NCBI GenBank assembly: GCA_016713405.1
Contig: JADJPF010000020.1
Location: 186,001 to 250,000, forward strand
Direction of reading: 5' to 3'
Length of the DNA: 64,000 nt
Origin: Blastocatellia bacterium
GTDB lineage: Bacteria; Acidobacteriota; Blastocatellia; Chloracidobacteriales; JADJPF01
A model generated the notes under the pieces. It was not told the origin of the DNA. It searched no databases and saw only the letters and a list, made by a program, of their open reading frames with translations. Below, one piece after another: positions 35,752-46,890 of this stretch (positions are counted from its first letter, which is position 1; each line of letters opens with the position of its first letter). The translations under genes were made by a program, and so were the position numbers.

Positions 35752-36200
35752 TTGCTAAAGCTAGTTAAATCAACTAAATATCAATAACCTTAACCTACCT
35801 TTTAATTCCTTTATAATTAACGGATTACGCTTAATATATACCGTATTATTAATTATATGTTAATTAATTTGACACTAATAAAAGTTATTTTACAGTAGTA
35901 TAACCAGTTGTAAAATAAACTTGTTAGAGCAAATAATATTTATGGTGTATACTAGCTATACGTTTAATCTAAAAAATTTAATTCTTAGTTATTTAAGTTT
36001 AGGACAAATTATTAATAAGCTGCCTGGATAGTAAGTAGTGTATATTGAATAAGTTAGGAATTTATTAATTTATCTTTAATCAATAATTTAACTTAATAAA
36101 TTATATTTGGAATAATATTTGCGTAGATTTGTAAAAGAGTAGTCATAGCAAATTGCAAATTAGAAACCTATAACCTAAAACTTAGAGGAGTAAAATAAAA
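35752..36200. other. AT-rich intergenic region before the first M4 protease
   Basis: About 450 bases without a gene. It is very AT-rich with several near-palindromes (for instance around 35955-35970, GTGTATACTAGCTATA). A GAGGAG ribosome site lies at 36185-36190, 10 nt before ATG 36201. I see no convincing paired -35/-10 boxes and no RNA gene. Confidence 0.5.
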
Positions 36201-38321
36201 ATGCGAAGATATTTATATTTAACAATGTTTTTCTTTGGATTATTTGTAGCAGTATTTTCAATAAATAGTAATCAATCACAAGCAGCGAAAAAAACGTTCA
36301 ATAAGGGAAGCCAACAAGAATTAAATTTAGCTAAAGATATAAGTTATCAATACTTAGCAAAATATACAGAAAATTATGGAATAGATAGTACAAAAGATTT
36401 AAGAGTAAGTAATGTGGTAGTAGATGATTTATCAATGGCACATACAAAAATGCAACAAACTTACAAGGGAGTGCCAGTATTTGGTGGAGAAACAATAGTA
36501 CACTTAAATTCAGATGGTTCATTATTTAACATAACAGATTCATTAGTATCCAAAATAAATATTAATACAGAAGCAAAATTAACAGAAGCAGATGCTTTAG
36601 CAAAAGCATATGAAGCATTTGGATGTGGTGATTGTTTAACAGCCCAGCCAAAAGTAGATATGTTTGTTTTAAGACATAAAAAGAAAGATCATTTAGTTTA
36701 CAGAGTACAACTAGAGCGAATTGATGGAAGTAGCGAAACAGCAATGCCAGTATATTTTATTGATGCTCAAACAGGTAAGAAAGTATGGGAATACAATAAC
36801 TTACAAACAGCAAGTGCAACTGTTACTGGTACATCTACTTATTATGGAACATTAAGTTTAACTGGTTTCCAAAGTGGTACTACTTTTTATCTAGAAGATG
36901 TTGGCCGTAAAGTTGGTACTTTTAATTTTAACAATACTACTTCTAGCGTTTCTCGTGCTTCTGACACAGATGGCAACTTTAATGCTACAAACCAAAGAGC
37001 TATGATGGATGCTCAATATGGTATTGCTGCAACCTATGATTACTTTAAGAATGTACACGGTCGTAATGGTATTGATGGTGCAGGTGGCCCAGCCTTTTAC
37101 ACTTCTATTGATGGAACTACCGGTTTGATTTCCGCTAGAGTTCACTACAGCACAAATTACAACAACGCATTTTGGAACGGCCAAAATATGACTTTTGGTG
37201 ATGGTAATGGTTCAACATTTAGTGCATTAACAACGATTGATATATGCGGACACGAATTAACACACGGAGTAACAGAACGTACAGCAGGATTGGTTTATTC
37301 AAATGAATCAGGAGCATTGAATGAATCAATGTCAGATGTTTTTGGTGTAATGGTAGATAGGTCAGTAAGAGGAGAAAGTGCAAACACTTGGAAGATAGGT
37401 GAAGAATGCTTTACACCAGCAAACGGAACAAATGATGCACTGCGTTATATGGATAATCCACACTTAGCAGGAAATGGTGGATTTACAAGTGATGACGACC
37501 CAGACCACTATTCAGAAAGATATACAGGAACAGCAGACAATGGTGGAGTACATATTAACTCAGGCATACCAAACAATGTATTTTATCTAGTAGCCAAAGG
37601 TGGAACACACCATAGAGGCGGCTCAATGACAGGAATAGGAGCAGATAAAGCGGCAGCAATTTGGTATAGAGCATTAACATCATTTATGACCTCAAGTACC
37701 AACTTTGCAGGAGCAAGAACAGCAACCTTGAATGCAGCAACAGCACTTTATGGAACAGGAAGCACAGAATATAATGCAGTATGTAGTGCTTGGGCATTAT
37801 GCGGAGTAGGAACAAGCTGTACAACTCCACCACCACCACCACCACCAACCGGCGGGGGCGAATTATTAGTTAATGGTGGATTTGAAACAAGTTTAACACC
37901 TTGGGTAGGAAGTGGAACAGGAGCATTATATATTGCAAATGGTAGCTCACCACACTCAGGAACAGGATATGCTTATTTTGGAAATGCAAACAGCAGAACA
38001 GGACAAACATATCAACAAATAACAATTCCAAGTGGAACATCTCCAACATTAAGCTTCTACTTGAATGTAACATCAGCAGAAACAACAACAACAACACAGT
38101 ATGATAGATTGTTTGTTGAAGTTCGTAACAGTGCTGGAACTTTACTTAGTACACTAGGAACATTTAGCAACCTAAACAAGACTGCTGCTTCTACTAGTTA
38201 CACACAAAGAAGCTTTAGTTTAGCTAGCTTTGCTGGTCAAACAGTTCGTATTCAATTCCGTGTTAGCACAGATAGAAGTTCTATCACTACCTTCCGTGTT
38301 GATACTGCTTCTGTTAAATAA
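36201..38321 (+). CDS. M4 (thermolysin-like) metalloprotease, copy 1
   Basis: 706 residues. Signal peptide 1-28; FTP/PepSY propeptide about 35-200 (QTYKGVPVFGGETIVHLNSDG in part). The catalytic M4 domain is about 215-535, with HELTH (near 350-354), the zinc Glu in GALNESMSDVFG, and the active-site His in GGVHINSGIPNNVFYL. A poly-Pro linker (TTPPPPPPPTGGG) leads to a beta-sandwich C-terminal domain (about 560-706, LLVNGGFETSLTPWVGSG) of the kind that binds carbohydrate or surface. It is secreted and self-activated by removal of the propeptide. A near-identical copy follows at 38950 with 8 amino-acid differences. Confidence 0.95.
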   Translation: MRRYLYLTMFFFGLFVAVFSINSNQSQAAKKTFNKGSQQELNLAKDISYQYLAKYTENYGIDSTKDLRVSNVVVDDLSMAHTKMQQTYKGVPVFGGETIVHLNSDGSLFNITDSLVSKININTEAKLTEADALAKAYEAFGCGDCLTAQPKVDMFVLRHKKKDHLVYRVQLERIDGSSETAMPVYFIDAQTGKKVWEYNNLQTASATVTGTSTYYGTLSLTGFQSGTTFYLEDVGRKVGTFNFNNTTSSVSRASDTDGNFNATNQRAMMDAQYGIAATYDYFKNVHGRNGIDGAGGPAFYTSIDGTTGLISARVHYSTNYNNAFWNGQNMTFGDGNGSTFSALTTIDICGHELTHGVTERTAGLVYSNESGALNESMSDVFGVMVDRSVRGESANTWKIGEECFTPANGTNDALRYMDNPHLAGNGGFTSDDDPDHYSERYTGTADNGGVHINSGIPNNVFYLVAKGGTHHRGGSMTGIGADKAAAIWYRALTSFMTSSTNFAGARTATLNAATALYGTGSTEYNAVCSAWALCGVGTSCTTPPPPPPPTGGGELLVNGGFETSLTPWVGSGTGALYIANGSSPHSGTGYAYFGNANSRTGQTYQQITIPSGTSPTLSFYLNVTSAETTTTTQYDRLFVEVRNSAGTLLSTLGTFSNLNKTAASTSYTQRSFSLASFAGQTVRIQFRVSTDRSSITTFRVDTASVK

Positions 38322-38352
38322 GTATTTTTAAGCGTAGTTTATCTATATTAAT

Positions 38353-38384
38353 AAAAGGCTAGGGTAATTGCTCTAGCCTTTTAA
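38353..38384 (+). terminator. Terminator of M4 copy 1
   Basis: AAAAGGCTAG (38353-38362) and CTAGCCTTTT (38373-38382) pair perfectly around a 10-nt loop, 31 nt after the stop codon. The sequence differs from the copy 2 terminator. Confidence 0.7.
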
Positions 38385-38608
38385 TTTTATTGGATTTTTT
38401 AATTTAATGTATATCCTGTATACATCTATTAATTTAAGTTTTTTACAAAACCCTAGTATGTATCTTCAGCATATTTACTGCTAATAAAATAACTACTACA
38501 AATAAATTTATAATACCTTATAAGACATTTGTTTAGAAATAGTTATAACATTTATAATATCATTCAATTTAATATATCAAAATCAAATAGGTTTATATAG
38601 CAATCCAT

Positions 38609-38701
38609 TGTCAAGTTACTTGACAGTAGTAATTTTTGTTTACACTCTTATAACTATAAGACAAACAATAAGTTATGGCTATAAAGTTATCTACTATATA
38701 G
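38609..38701. promoter_or_regulatory. Palindrome cluster upstream of M4 copy 2
   Basis: Within the 565-base gap 38385-38949 there are TGTCAAGTTACTTGACA (38609-38625, perfect 7-bp arms), CTTATAACTATAAG (38647-38660, perfect 6-bp arms) and ACTATATAGT (38692-38701). The right arm of the first contains TTGACA, which could also serve as a -35 box. Possible operator sites; the remainder of the gap is featureless and AT-rich. Confidence 0.35.
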
Positions 38702-38949
38702 TTAGTATACAGAATATTTTATATAATTTTTTCTTATAGCTATATTTGGGGAATTTGTAAAATATTTGCAGCTAATTTCCAGTCAGAGTAACTTATTGAT
38801 ACTAAAGAGATTTAGCTAAAAACATTTATTAAAAATACAAATCAATATGGATTATAAAATTTTATTTGGCATAAGCTTTGCCATTATCTAAAACACAAAT
38901 CAAATTAAAGTCCATAACCTGCCATAAAGCATCGAGGAGCGAAATAAAA

Positions 38950-41070
38950 ATGCGAAGATATTTATATTTAACAATGTTTTTCTTTGGATTATTTGTAGCA
39001 GTATTTTCAATAAATAGTAATCAATCACAAGCAGCGAAAAAAACGTTCAATAAGGGAAGCCAACAAGAATTAAATTTAGCTAAAGATATAAGTTATCAAT
39101 ACTTAGCAAAATATACAGAAAATTATGGAATAGATAGTACAAAAGATTTAAGAGTAAGTAATGTAGTGGTAGATGATTTATCAATGGCACATACAAAAAT
39201 GCAACAAACCTACAAGGGAGTGCCAGTATTTGGTGGAGAAACAATAGTACACTTAAATTCAGATGGTTCATTATTTAACATAACAGATTCATTAGTATCC
39301 AAAATAAATATTAATACAGAAGCAAAATTAACAGAAGCAGATGCTTTAGCAAAAGCATATGAAGCATTTGGATGTGGTGATTGTTTAACAGCCCAGCCAA
39401 AAGTAGATATGTTTGTTTTAAGACATAAAAAGAAAGATCATTTAGTTTACAGAGTACAACTAGAGCGAATTGATGGAAGTAGCGAAACAGCAATGCCAGT
39501 ATATTTTATTGATGCTCAAACAGGTAAGAAAGTATGGGAATACAATAACTTACAAACAGCAAGTGCAACTGTTACTGGTACATCTACTTATTATGGAACA
39601 TTAAGTTTAACTGGTTTCCAAAGTGGTACTACTTTTTATCTAGAAGATGTTGGTCGTAAAGTTGGTACTTTTAATTATAATAATACTACTTCTAGTGTTT
39701 CTCGTGCTTCTGACACAGATGGTAATTTTAATGCTACAAACCAAAGAGCTATGATGGATGCTCAATATGGTACTGCCGCAACTTATGATTACTTTAAGAA
39801 TGTACACGGTCGTAATGGTATTGATGGTGCAGGTGGCCCAGCCTTTTACACTTCCATTGATGGTGCAACAGGTTTGATTTCTTCAAGAGTTCACTACAGC
39901 ACAAATTACAACAACGCATTTTGGAACGGCCAAAATATGACTTTTGGTGATGGCGATGGTTCAACATTTAGTGCATTAACAACCATTGATATTTGTGGAC
40001 ACGAATTAACACACGGAGTAACAGAACGCACAGCAGGATTGGTTTATTCAAATGAATCAGGAGCATTGAATGAATCAATGTCAGACGTTTTTGGTGTAAT
40101 GGTAGATAGATCAGTAAGAGGAGAAAGTGCAAACACTTGGAAGATAGGTGAAGAATGCTTTACACCAGCAAACGGAACAAATGATGCACTGCGTTATATG
40201 GATAATCCACACTTAGCAGGAAATGGTGGATTTACAAGTGATGACGACCCAGACCACTATTCAGAAAGATATACAGGAACAGCAGACAATGGTGGAGTAC
40301 ATATTAACTCAGGCATACCAAACAATGTATTTTATCTAGTAGCCAAAGGTGGAACACACCATAGAGGCGGCTCAATGACAGGAATAGGAGCAGATAAAGC
40401 GGCAGCAATTTGGTATAGAGCATTAACATCATTTATGACCTCAAGTACCAACTTTGCAGGAGCAAGAACAGCAACCTTGAATGCAGCAACAGCACTTTAT
40501 GGAACAGGAAGCACAGAATATAATGCAGTATGTAGTGCTTGGGCATTATGCGGAGTAGGAACAAGCTGTACAACTCCACCACCACCACCACCACCAACCG
40601 GCGGGGGCGAATTATTAGTTAACGGTGGATTTGAAACAAGTTTAACACCTTGGGTAGGAAGTGGAACAGGAGCATTATATATTGCAAATGGAGCTTCTCC
40701 ACACTCAGGAACAGGATATGCTTATTTTGGAAATGCAAACAGCAGAACAGGACAAACATATCAACAAATAACAATTCCAAGTGGAACATCTCCAACATTA
40801 AGCTTCTACTTGAATGTAACATCAGCAGAAACAACAACAACAACACAGTATGATAGATTGTTTGTTGAAGTTCGTAACAGTGCTGGAACTTTACTTAGTA
40901 CACTAGGAACATTTAGCAACCTAAACAAGACTGCTGCTTCTACTAGTTACACACAAAGAAGCTTTAGTTTAGCTAGTTTTGCTGGTCAAACAGTTCGTAT
41001 TCAATTCCGTGTTAGCACAGATAGTAGTGCTATTACTACCTTCCGTGTTGATACTGCTTCTGTTAAATAA
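38950..41070 (+). CDS. M4 (thermolysin-like) metalloprotease, copy 2
   Basis: 706 residues with the same architecture as copy 1 (signal peptide, propeptide, HELTH catalytic domain, poly-Pro linker, beta C-terminal domain). The start is ATG 38950, with GAGGAG 10 nt upstream; an earlier in-frame codon at 38878 adds 24 residues ahead of the signal peptide and is unlikely. Differences from copy 1 are F-Y and I-T near residues 245-275, T-A, A-S and N-D near 302-336, S-A near 580, and R-S and S-A near the end. Zinc and catalytic residues are unchanged. Its spacer and terminator differ, so regulation may differ. Confidence 0.95.
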   Translation: MRRYLYLTMFFFGLFVAVFSINSNQSQAAKKTFNKGSQQELNLAKDISYQYLAKYTENYGIDSTKDLRVSNVVVDDLSMAHTKMQQTYKGVPVFGGETIVHLNSDGSLFNITDSLVSKININTEAKLTEADALAKAYEAFGCGDCLTAQPKVDMFVLRHKKKDHLVYRVQLERIDGSSETAMPVYFIDAQTGKKVWEYNNLQTASATVTGTSTYYGTLSLTGFQSGTTFYLEDVGRKVGTFNYNNTTSSVSRASDTDGNFNATNQRAMMDAQYGTAATYDYFKNVHGRNGIDGAGGPAFYTSIDGATGLISSRVHYSTNYNNAFWNGQNMTFGDGDGSTFSALTTIDICGHELTHGVTERTAGLVYSNESGALNESMSDVFGVMVDRSVRGESANTWKIGEECFTPANGTNDALRYMDNPHLAGNGGFTSDDDPDHYSERYTGTADNGGVHINSGIPNNVFYLVAKGGTHHRGGSMTGIGADKAAAIWYRALTSFMTSSTNFAGARTATLNAATALYGTGSTEYNAVCSAWALCGVGTSCTTPPPPPPPTGGGELLVNGGFETSLTPWVGSGTGALYIANGASPHSGTGYAYFGNANSRTGQTYQQITIPSGTSPTLSFYLNVTSAETTTTTQYDRLFVEVRNSAGTLLSTLGTFSNLNKTAASTSYTQRSFSLASFAGQTVRIQFRVSTDSSAITTFRVDTASVK

Positions 41071-41103
41071 GATAGAAGTTTCTAATTTGCTAATTAATAT
41101 AGT

Positions 41104-41135
41104 AAAAGCCAGAGTAATAACTCTGGCTTTTTTTG
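41104..41135 (+). terminator. Terminator of M4 copy 2
   Basis: AAAAGCCAGAG (41104-41114) and CTCTGGCTTTT (41121-41131) pair perfectly around TAATAA and run into a T tract; 34 nt after the stop. Confidence 0.75.
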
Positions 41136-41192
41136 TTGTTTTTATATTATCCTATCCGGGAAAATTTTCTTCTCACTTCATAATTATTTGCT

Positions 41193-41636
41193 ATGGAAAA
41201 TAACACAGAAACAAAATTATCAACCACTTCAGCAGGACAAAACCGTTTAGTAAAAATTAAAGATGTTTTAGTTACTGAACAAGATAATAATCAATGCTCA
41301 ATTAGAGTAGATTTATCTTGGCAGGATAAAGAGTTTTTTAGCGAGCGTTCTGGCCCAAATGAACCTGACTATAAAATAATGTTGGCTGCTCTTTGTACTT
41401 TAGACGTATTGCATAAACTTACTGAAGACAAAGTAAAAATGGAACTGCTTTTTATTGAACGCCAGCAATTAGAAAAAGTAAACCGTGAAATAATAATGGT
41501 ACTAATTGATATTACAACAGATGAAATCTCTTGTGCTGCAACAGGTGCTTGCCAAGTAAGAACTAATCCTATAGAAACTTCTGTTCGCTCTGTGCTAGAT
41601 GCAACTAATAGAATGGTTGAGCTAAGCTTAAATTAG
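41193..41636 (+). CDS. Conserved-looking protein of unknown function
   Basis: 147 residues, alpha/beta in character, no signal peptide. Three parts are visible: a polar N-terminus (1-20); a strand-helix core (RLVKIKDVLVTEQ, SIRVDLSWQDKEF, EPDYKIMLAALCTLDVLHKLT); and a second strand-helix unit (VNREIIMVLIDITTDEIS, then GACQVRTNPIETSVRSVLDATNRMVE). The ending resembles small ligand-binding or dimerisation modules with a '-AVRAVLDATNR-' helix, but I cannot place it in a named family. It is convergent with the NHL-repeat gene, 9 bases between stops. Confidence 0.6.
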   Translation: MENNTETKLSTTSAGQNRLVKIKDVLVTEQDNNQCSIRVDLSWQDKEFFSERSGPNEPDYKIMLAALCTLDVLHKLTEDKVKMELLFIERQQLEKVNREIIMVLIDITTDEISCAATGACQVRTNPIETSVRSVLDATNRMVELSLN

Positions 41637-41645
41637 TTATTTTCC

Positions 41646-44600
41646 TTAGAAATTAAAAGTAAAAGTATTTGAAACTACACCATTTATAGTAATTATTATT
41701 TGATTAGCTCCTTTCTGCAAATTGAGTTTCTTTTTATTTCCTTTCAAAATAATTTGATTGTCACTTTGCCCCATAATTTGTTTAGAAATATCTTTATTAT
41801 TAATATTTACCTTTGCTCCAAAAACGCTAAAACCTACACCTGCAATTGTTAAATTAGGTTTTTGGAAATTTACAGTATTAATTATTACTGTTTTTGGCAT
41901 AGATATAGCTCTAGCAATACTTTTTACTGCTCTAACACGCCCATTTTGCAAATCAGCAATTAATAAATTTCCAAGCCTGTCTATTGCAACACTAAAAGGT
42001 AGATTAAGACTTGCCCTAGTCGCCAACATTCCATCCCCACTAAAACCCATCATTCCATTACCAACAACACTATTAATTAGACCTGTTTGAGCATTTATTT
42101 GACGAATAGAATTATTAAAAGCTTCTGCAATAAATAAATCGCTACCACCATCAATAGCTGTGTCTAATGGGAAGTTTAGTCCAGCCGCTTGAGCCTGACC
42201 ACCATTGCCAGGTAAACAGTCATTGTCAACCAAAGGATCACACCCTTTACCAGCAATTTTAGTAATAATACCTGTGCTAGCATCAATTCTGCGTACTAAA
42301 TTATCAAGCGCGTCCGTGATATAAAGATTGTTAGAACCGTCAACACTTATGCTAATAGGAAAGTTAATTCCAGCCTTTGTAGCTAAAGAGCCGTCCCCAT
42401 TTGAATTGCTGCTACCATTACCGCCAATTGTTGTAATGATTCTTGTTGCTACGTTTACTTTGCGAATACGGTTATTAAAAGAATCGGCAATTAAAATATT
42501 TCCATCTATGTCTACAGCTACTCCATTAGGAAAACTAAGTTTTGCTTGTGTAGCCTGTCCACCATCTCCGCTAAAACCCTCTTCACCATTACCAGCAATA
42601 GTAGTAATAATGCCATTTCTATCAATTTGTCGGACTCTATTAGCATCTCCATCAGCAATAAAAATATTGCCTTGTTTATCAACAGCAATGTCCAAAGGTG
42701 AAAGTTTAGCTTTTGTCGCTGCTGCACCATCTCCTAGTGGACAATCAATTTCAGGACAACCAGCAATACTAGTAACAATACCCGTATTAAAATCAACCTT
42801 GCGGACTTGACTAGTCAAACGGTCTGCAATCAACAAATTTCCATCATTATCCAAGGCTATTTCTACAGGCATAAACACTGCACTAGTGGCAACTGATCCA
42901 TCACCATCAAAATTAGCCTTTCCATTGCCAGCAATTGTTGTAATTAAACCAGTTTTAGCATCAACTCTACGAATTCGATTATTATCTTGATCAGCAATAA
43001 ATAGGTTGCCAAATCCATCAGCAATAGCTTCTGTTGGTCTTACAGTGCTATTAATTGCTGGAATATTGTCTGTAGTTGCGCTGTCTTGACCATTTCCAGC
43101 TACAGTGCTAATCATTCCAGTATTTATATCAATCTTACGCACTCTGCTATTATCTGTATCACTAATAAAAATATTACCTAGGCTATCCATAGTAGCAAAA
43201 CTAGGAAAATTTAGGCTTGCCCTAGTTGCTAAAATATTATCGCCGTTATAATCAGCATCTCCTGTACCAGCAATGCTAGCAATATTACCTGTACTGCTAT
43301 CAACTTTTCGGATCCGATTATTAAATGAATCAGCAATTAGTAAATTATTTTTGTCATCCAGGAAAATGCCTATAGGAAAACTAAGTGAGGCTTGGAGGGC
43401 TGGCCCACTGTCGCCGCTAAAATCAGATCTACCATTACCTACTACAGTAGTAATTATGTTAGTTACTCTATCAACTCTTCGGATTCGGTTATTACCTGAA
43501 TCAGCAATAAAAATATTGCCCTGTTTATCAATCGCAACGCTTGTTGGCGTGTCCAAAGAAGCATTGCTTGCGACTCCATTATCTCCATCAAATGCAGCAA
43601 CTCCATTACCAGCAATAGTAGTAATAATATTAGTACTAGCATCTATTTTACGGACACGATTATTGCTAGTGTCAGCAATAAAAATATTGCCATTTATATC
43701 AATTGCCACGCTTTGAGGGGAGTTTAAGCTTGCTATGGTTGCTAACATTCCATCGCCGCTAAAGTCTGATCGACCACTACCAGCAATTGTTGTAACAACT
43801 CCAGTGTTTACATCAACTTTGCGGATGCGATTATTCAAATCATCAGCAATAATCATATTGCCAACATCATCTAAAGCTATGCTTAACGCGCTTAATGCTA
43901 CTTCAGAACTAACTGCTTGACCACCATCACCAAGATAAGCAAGTCCGCCAGCAATAGTAGTAATTTCACCTGTAGCAAGTTCAGTTAGTGGTTTAGGTAA
44001 AATGGTAAATCGTTTTTGATCCATTCCTCCGCGAGTTTGGACAGTTAGAGTGCGATCTCCAGCAGATTGTTGACTTGCAACACGAATACGAATACGTCGA
44101 GCAGTTTCAACAGTTAAATCTGTAATTAGCTGATCTCCCAGCACAACTTGGGTGTCAGGAGCAAAATTACTACCTGTTATGATTATTTCTTCGCCGCCTT
44201 CTATTCGCGCTTGAGTGCGGCTTAAATTATCTATTTTTTGGTGCGCCAATGGTGACAACTTTAACAGCTTCATCTTCGCTAACCGCATTGTTATCAAGTA
44301 CAAAAGCGCGTGTCGCTTGAACTACTACACTAGTTGCTTGTCCAAAACTAATGCCAGGTTGAGCCAAAGAAATCATTTGACGTTGTGATTGATTTACAGG
44401 GTTAGTAATAACTTTAACTCCTGTTTGATCAACAACATAAATATTTCCCATAGTATCTAAGCTAATTGATTGAAGGTTATTAAAGGTAAATTCATTATCT
44501 ACAAGAGGATTTATTGAAGTATTTGCAATCGGGCCAATGGTTTTAACTTCACCAGTAAAACTAACAGAGCGAATTACATTATTTCCAGCATCGGCAACAA

Positions 44601-45572
44601 AGATAACTTCGCTTGTACTACTAGCAAAAATGAAGTTTTTGCAGGATTAACCGACACGCTTACAGGACGGTTAAAAAGAGCCTGACGACCTTGACCATCG
44701 GCTTTTCCAGCATTGCCAGGACTACCAGCTAGCAGGCGGACTTCTTGTTTACCAAAATCAGCTAAATAAATTGCATTATTTCCTGTGTCAGCAATTACAA
44801 GATTTCCTCCATTAGCTAGCGCGATACCTTGAGGATTTCTAAAAACTGCTTGAGAAAAAGTAGTTATATCATTTGACATTGTTCCTATTGAGCCATTACC
44901 TAAGACAGAGACTACATTATTACTAAAATCTACTTTTCTAATGCTATTATTTAGCGTGTCGGCAATGTAAATACCGCCTTGAGGACGATTATCTACAGCC
45001 ACACCTAGCGGGCCAGCAAATTGGGCTTGTGTCCTTTGCCCATCGAGCTTTCCACGCGTTCCTGATTGTCCAGCAAAAACAGTTATATCAGCATTGCTAT
45101 TATCTTTTTTTAAGATTACATGGTTATTTGGATCGCTAATATAAATTGAACCATCTGAGCCTACTTTTGTATCACCTGGAACTTTTCGCCCCTTTGCTTT
45201 GTTGACTCTTGCCACAGCAACAAAGTTTGACACTGTTCCCATAGGGCTTTGAACCGTAATAGTTGCATAACCTTGCTGTAAGCCCCTTACCATACCTGTT
45301 TGATCAACAGTTGCAATTTCTGGGCTGTCAGATTCAAAACGTAGGTTTTGAGTAACTGGACTATTATTATTATCTAATACAGTTAACTTAAGCTGACTAG
45401 CTTCATTAACAACAGGGTTAGGATCATTATTTGGCCCAACTAACTTTATAGAAGCTTGTTGAAATGCAAAATTAAACTTTTTATGTGATTTGTTAGAGAA
45501 TAGATAAGTATTTTGTGGAACAAGCAAACAAATTATTGTTAGGCAAGAGAAAAGCAATAAAATTCGGCTCAT
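41646..45572 (-). CDS. Large exported NHL-repeat protein with Big_2 and IPT/TIG domains, two frameshifts
   Basis: About 1,310 residues from ATG 45572 (GAGGA ribosome site); an earlier ATG at 45632 precedes the signal peptide and is unlikely. Signal peptide at 1-25; Big_2/Ig-like domain (LKLTVLDNNNSP, IATVDQTGMVRGLQQGYATITV). A first group of NHL beta-propeller repeats follows, then an IPT/TIG domain (ARIEGGEEIIITGSNF), then about twelve more NHL repeats of the form GNIFIADSGNNRIRRVD with intervening TTIAGNG units. Two breaks: A run 44626-44630 (one base short, restoring SEVIFVADAGNNVIRS) and T run 44234-44239 (one extra, restoring APKIDNLSRTQ). Probably a secreted or surface binding protein. 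Confidence 0.85.
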
Positions 45573-45919
45573 GGTGAGATCCTCAAGATAAATAAAATTA
45601 TCTAAGTAATAAGTGGGGTAATAAATTAACAAGTAAAAATTTTTCTTGTTAAAATCTTTTCTAATGTATTTATGCTGGTTTATTCTCTCTTTTCTTTAGG
45701 ATTTATGCAATGTTTTTGAGTTTGTAGCTATTTATCACACTTGGCAAAAAAAAAATCTTAATGTAACCTCAGTAATAGAAAATTACCTGATTTTGGATAA
45801 AAACAAATGAGTAGTTTAGTTAAAGATATAAATAAAAATGCTATTTATTCAAATTAGCAAAGAAATAAAAGATTGGGCAAAAAGAATCACAATACTTTAA
45901 ATTTTAATAGGATAAAATT
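45573..45919. other. Divergent intergenic region with one inverted repeat
   Basis: About 350 bases between the NHL gene and the protease. It contains TTAACAAG (45626-45633) and CTTGTTAA (45645-45652) around an A5T5 tract, a plausible operator or small terminator. Nothing else is recognisable. Confidence 0.35.
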
Positions 45920-46889
45920 GTGCCAAAAAATGACCCAGATGATTATTTAAACTTACATTCAACTAAACAAACAGACGACTTTGCTTTAGGTGAGTCAAAT
46001 GCTGATGAGTTGACAGAAGGCAAAAATACTTTGCCTAATGCAGTTTATATTGTTCCTATAGTTGCGGGATTTGCAATGCTAGTTTTTTAGCTCTATCAAT
46101 TTTGTTTTTAGAGTCTGGGACGAAACGCCTGGCACAAGCAACGAAGCGCAAAGTATTCGAGTAAAAGAAGATAATCAACCTATTGTTGGTAAACAAAAAA
46201 CTATTAAAACTTCAGTTGAAAATAAAATAAATACACCTTCTCCAATACCCTCATCAATCAATAACCCAATTAGCAACCCAACACCTTTAGCTAAAACAGA
46301 AATAAGCAGTAATTCACCTATTGCAACAATACTTGAAAGTGCTTTGCCAGCAGTTGGAATGGTACTAGTAAAAACTTCTGCAAATAAAATAAGTTCTGGC
46401 TCTGGATTTATGATTACAAATGATGGGCTATTTGTTACTAATTGTCATGTTATTGAAGATTGGCAAGAAATAGCAGTTAAGCTTAATAATAGTGAAAAGA
46501 TTTATCTTGTTGATGCTATTAATTGTGATACAAAAAAGGACTTAGCCATTTTACGTTTTCGAGAAACAGGAAATTATCCTATTTTAGATTTAGAGGAAAA
46601 TTTTACTGCTAGTTTAGGTGATGATGTGGTTATTTTAGGCTATCCATTAGGCACTAAACTTGGTGTAGAAGTTACTTTATCTACAGGAATTATAAGCAGC
46701 ACTCGAAATATTTCTAATGTTAGTATGGTACAAACCAATGCAGCAATAAATCATGGAAATTCTGGTGGGCCAATGATTTCACGTCGTAGCGGTAAGGTTA
46801 TAGGCATAGTTACTGCTAAAGTAAGAGATAGTGAATCCATTGGGCTAGCAATTAATATTAATGAACTTAAATCCATAGTTAGTAAATAA
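45920..46889 (+). CDS. Membrane-anchored trypsin-like (HtrA-type) serine protease, one frameshift
   Basis: About 322 residues from GTG 45920. A short acidic cytoplasmic tail is followed by one membrane helix (NAVYIVPIVAGFAMLVF), where the frame breaks in the six-T run at 46083-46088; removing one T gives MLVFSSINFVFRVWDE. A Pro/Asn/Ser-rich linker leads to the protease domain. The catalytic triad is visible: His in VTNCHVIEDW, Asp in KKDLAILRF, Ser in NHGNSGGPM. There is no PDZ domain, unlike full HtrA/DegP. It is two bases from the following zinc-motif gene, so the pair is an operon. Confidence 0.85.
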
Positions 46890-46890
46890 T

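Larger units (their letters stand above)
36185..41070 (+). repeat. Tandem duplication of the M4 protease gene
   Basis: The units 36201-38321 and 38950-41070 are both exactly 2121 bases, with the shared GAGGAG ribosome site 10 nt upstream and about 35 bases of further upstream similarity. By reading, the proteins differ at 8 of 706 positions. The intergenic spacers and 3' flanks are unrelated, so the duplicated block is essentially the gene alone. Confidence 0.9.

Noticed and set aside
36331..36744. Minus-strand open frames inside both M4 protease genes
   Set aside because: They result from A-ending codon bias on the sense strand, are present in both copies and encode Leu-rich low-complexity sequence.
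42328..43920. Several open frames on the plus strand opposite the NHL-repeat gene
   Set aside because: They mirror the repetitive NHL coding sequence, repeat with the same period and show no ribosome sites; they are antisense shadows.
41646..45572. Regularly spaced similar units that could suggest a CRISPR array
   Set aside because: The units translate in frame to NHL propeller repeats and are degenerate at the DNA level; spacers are coding. No cas genes are present.
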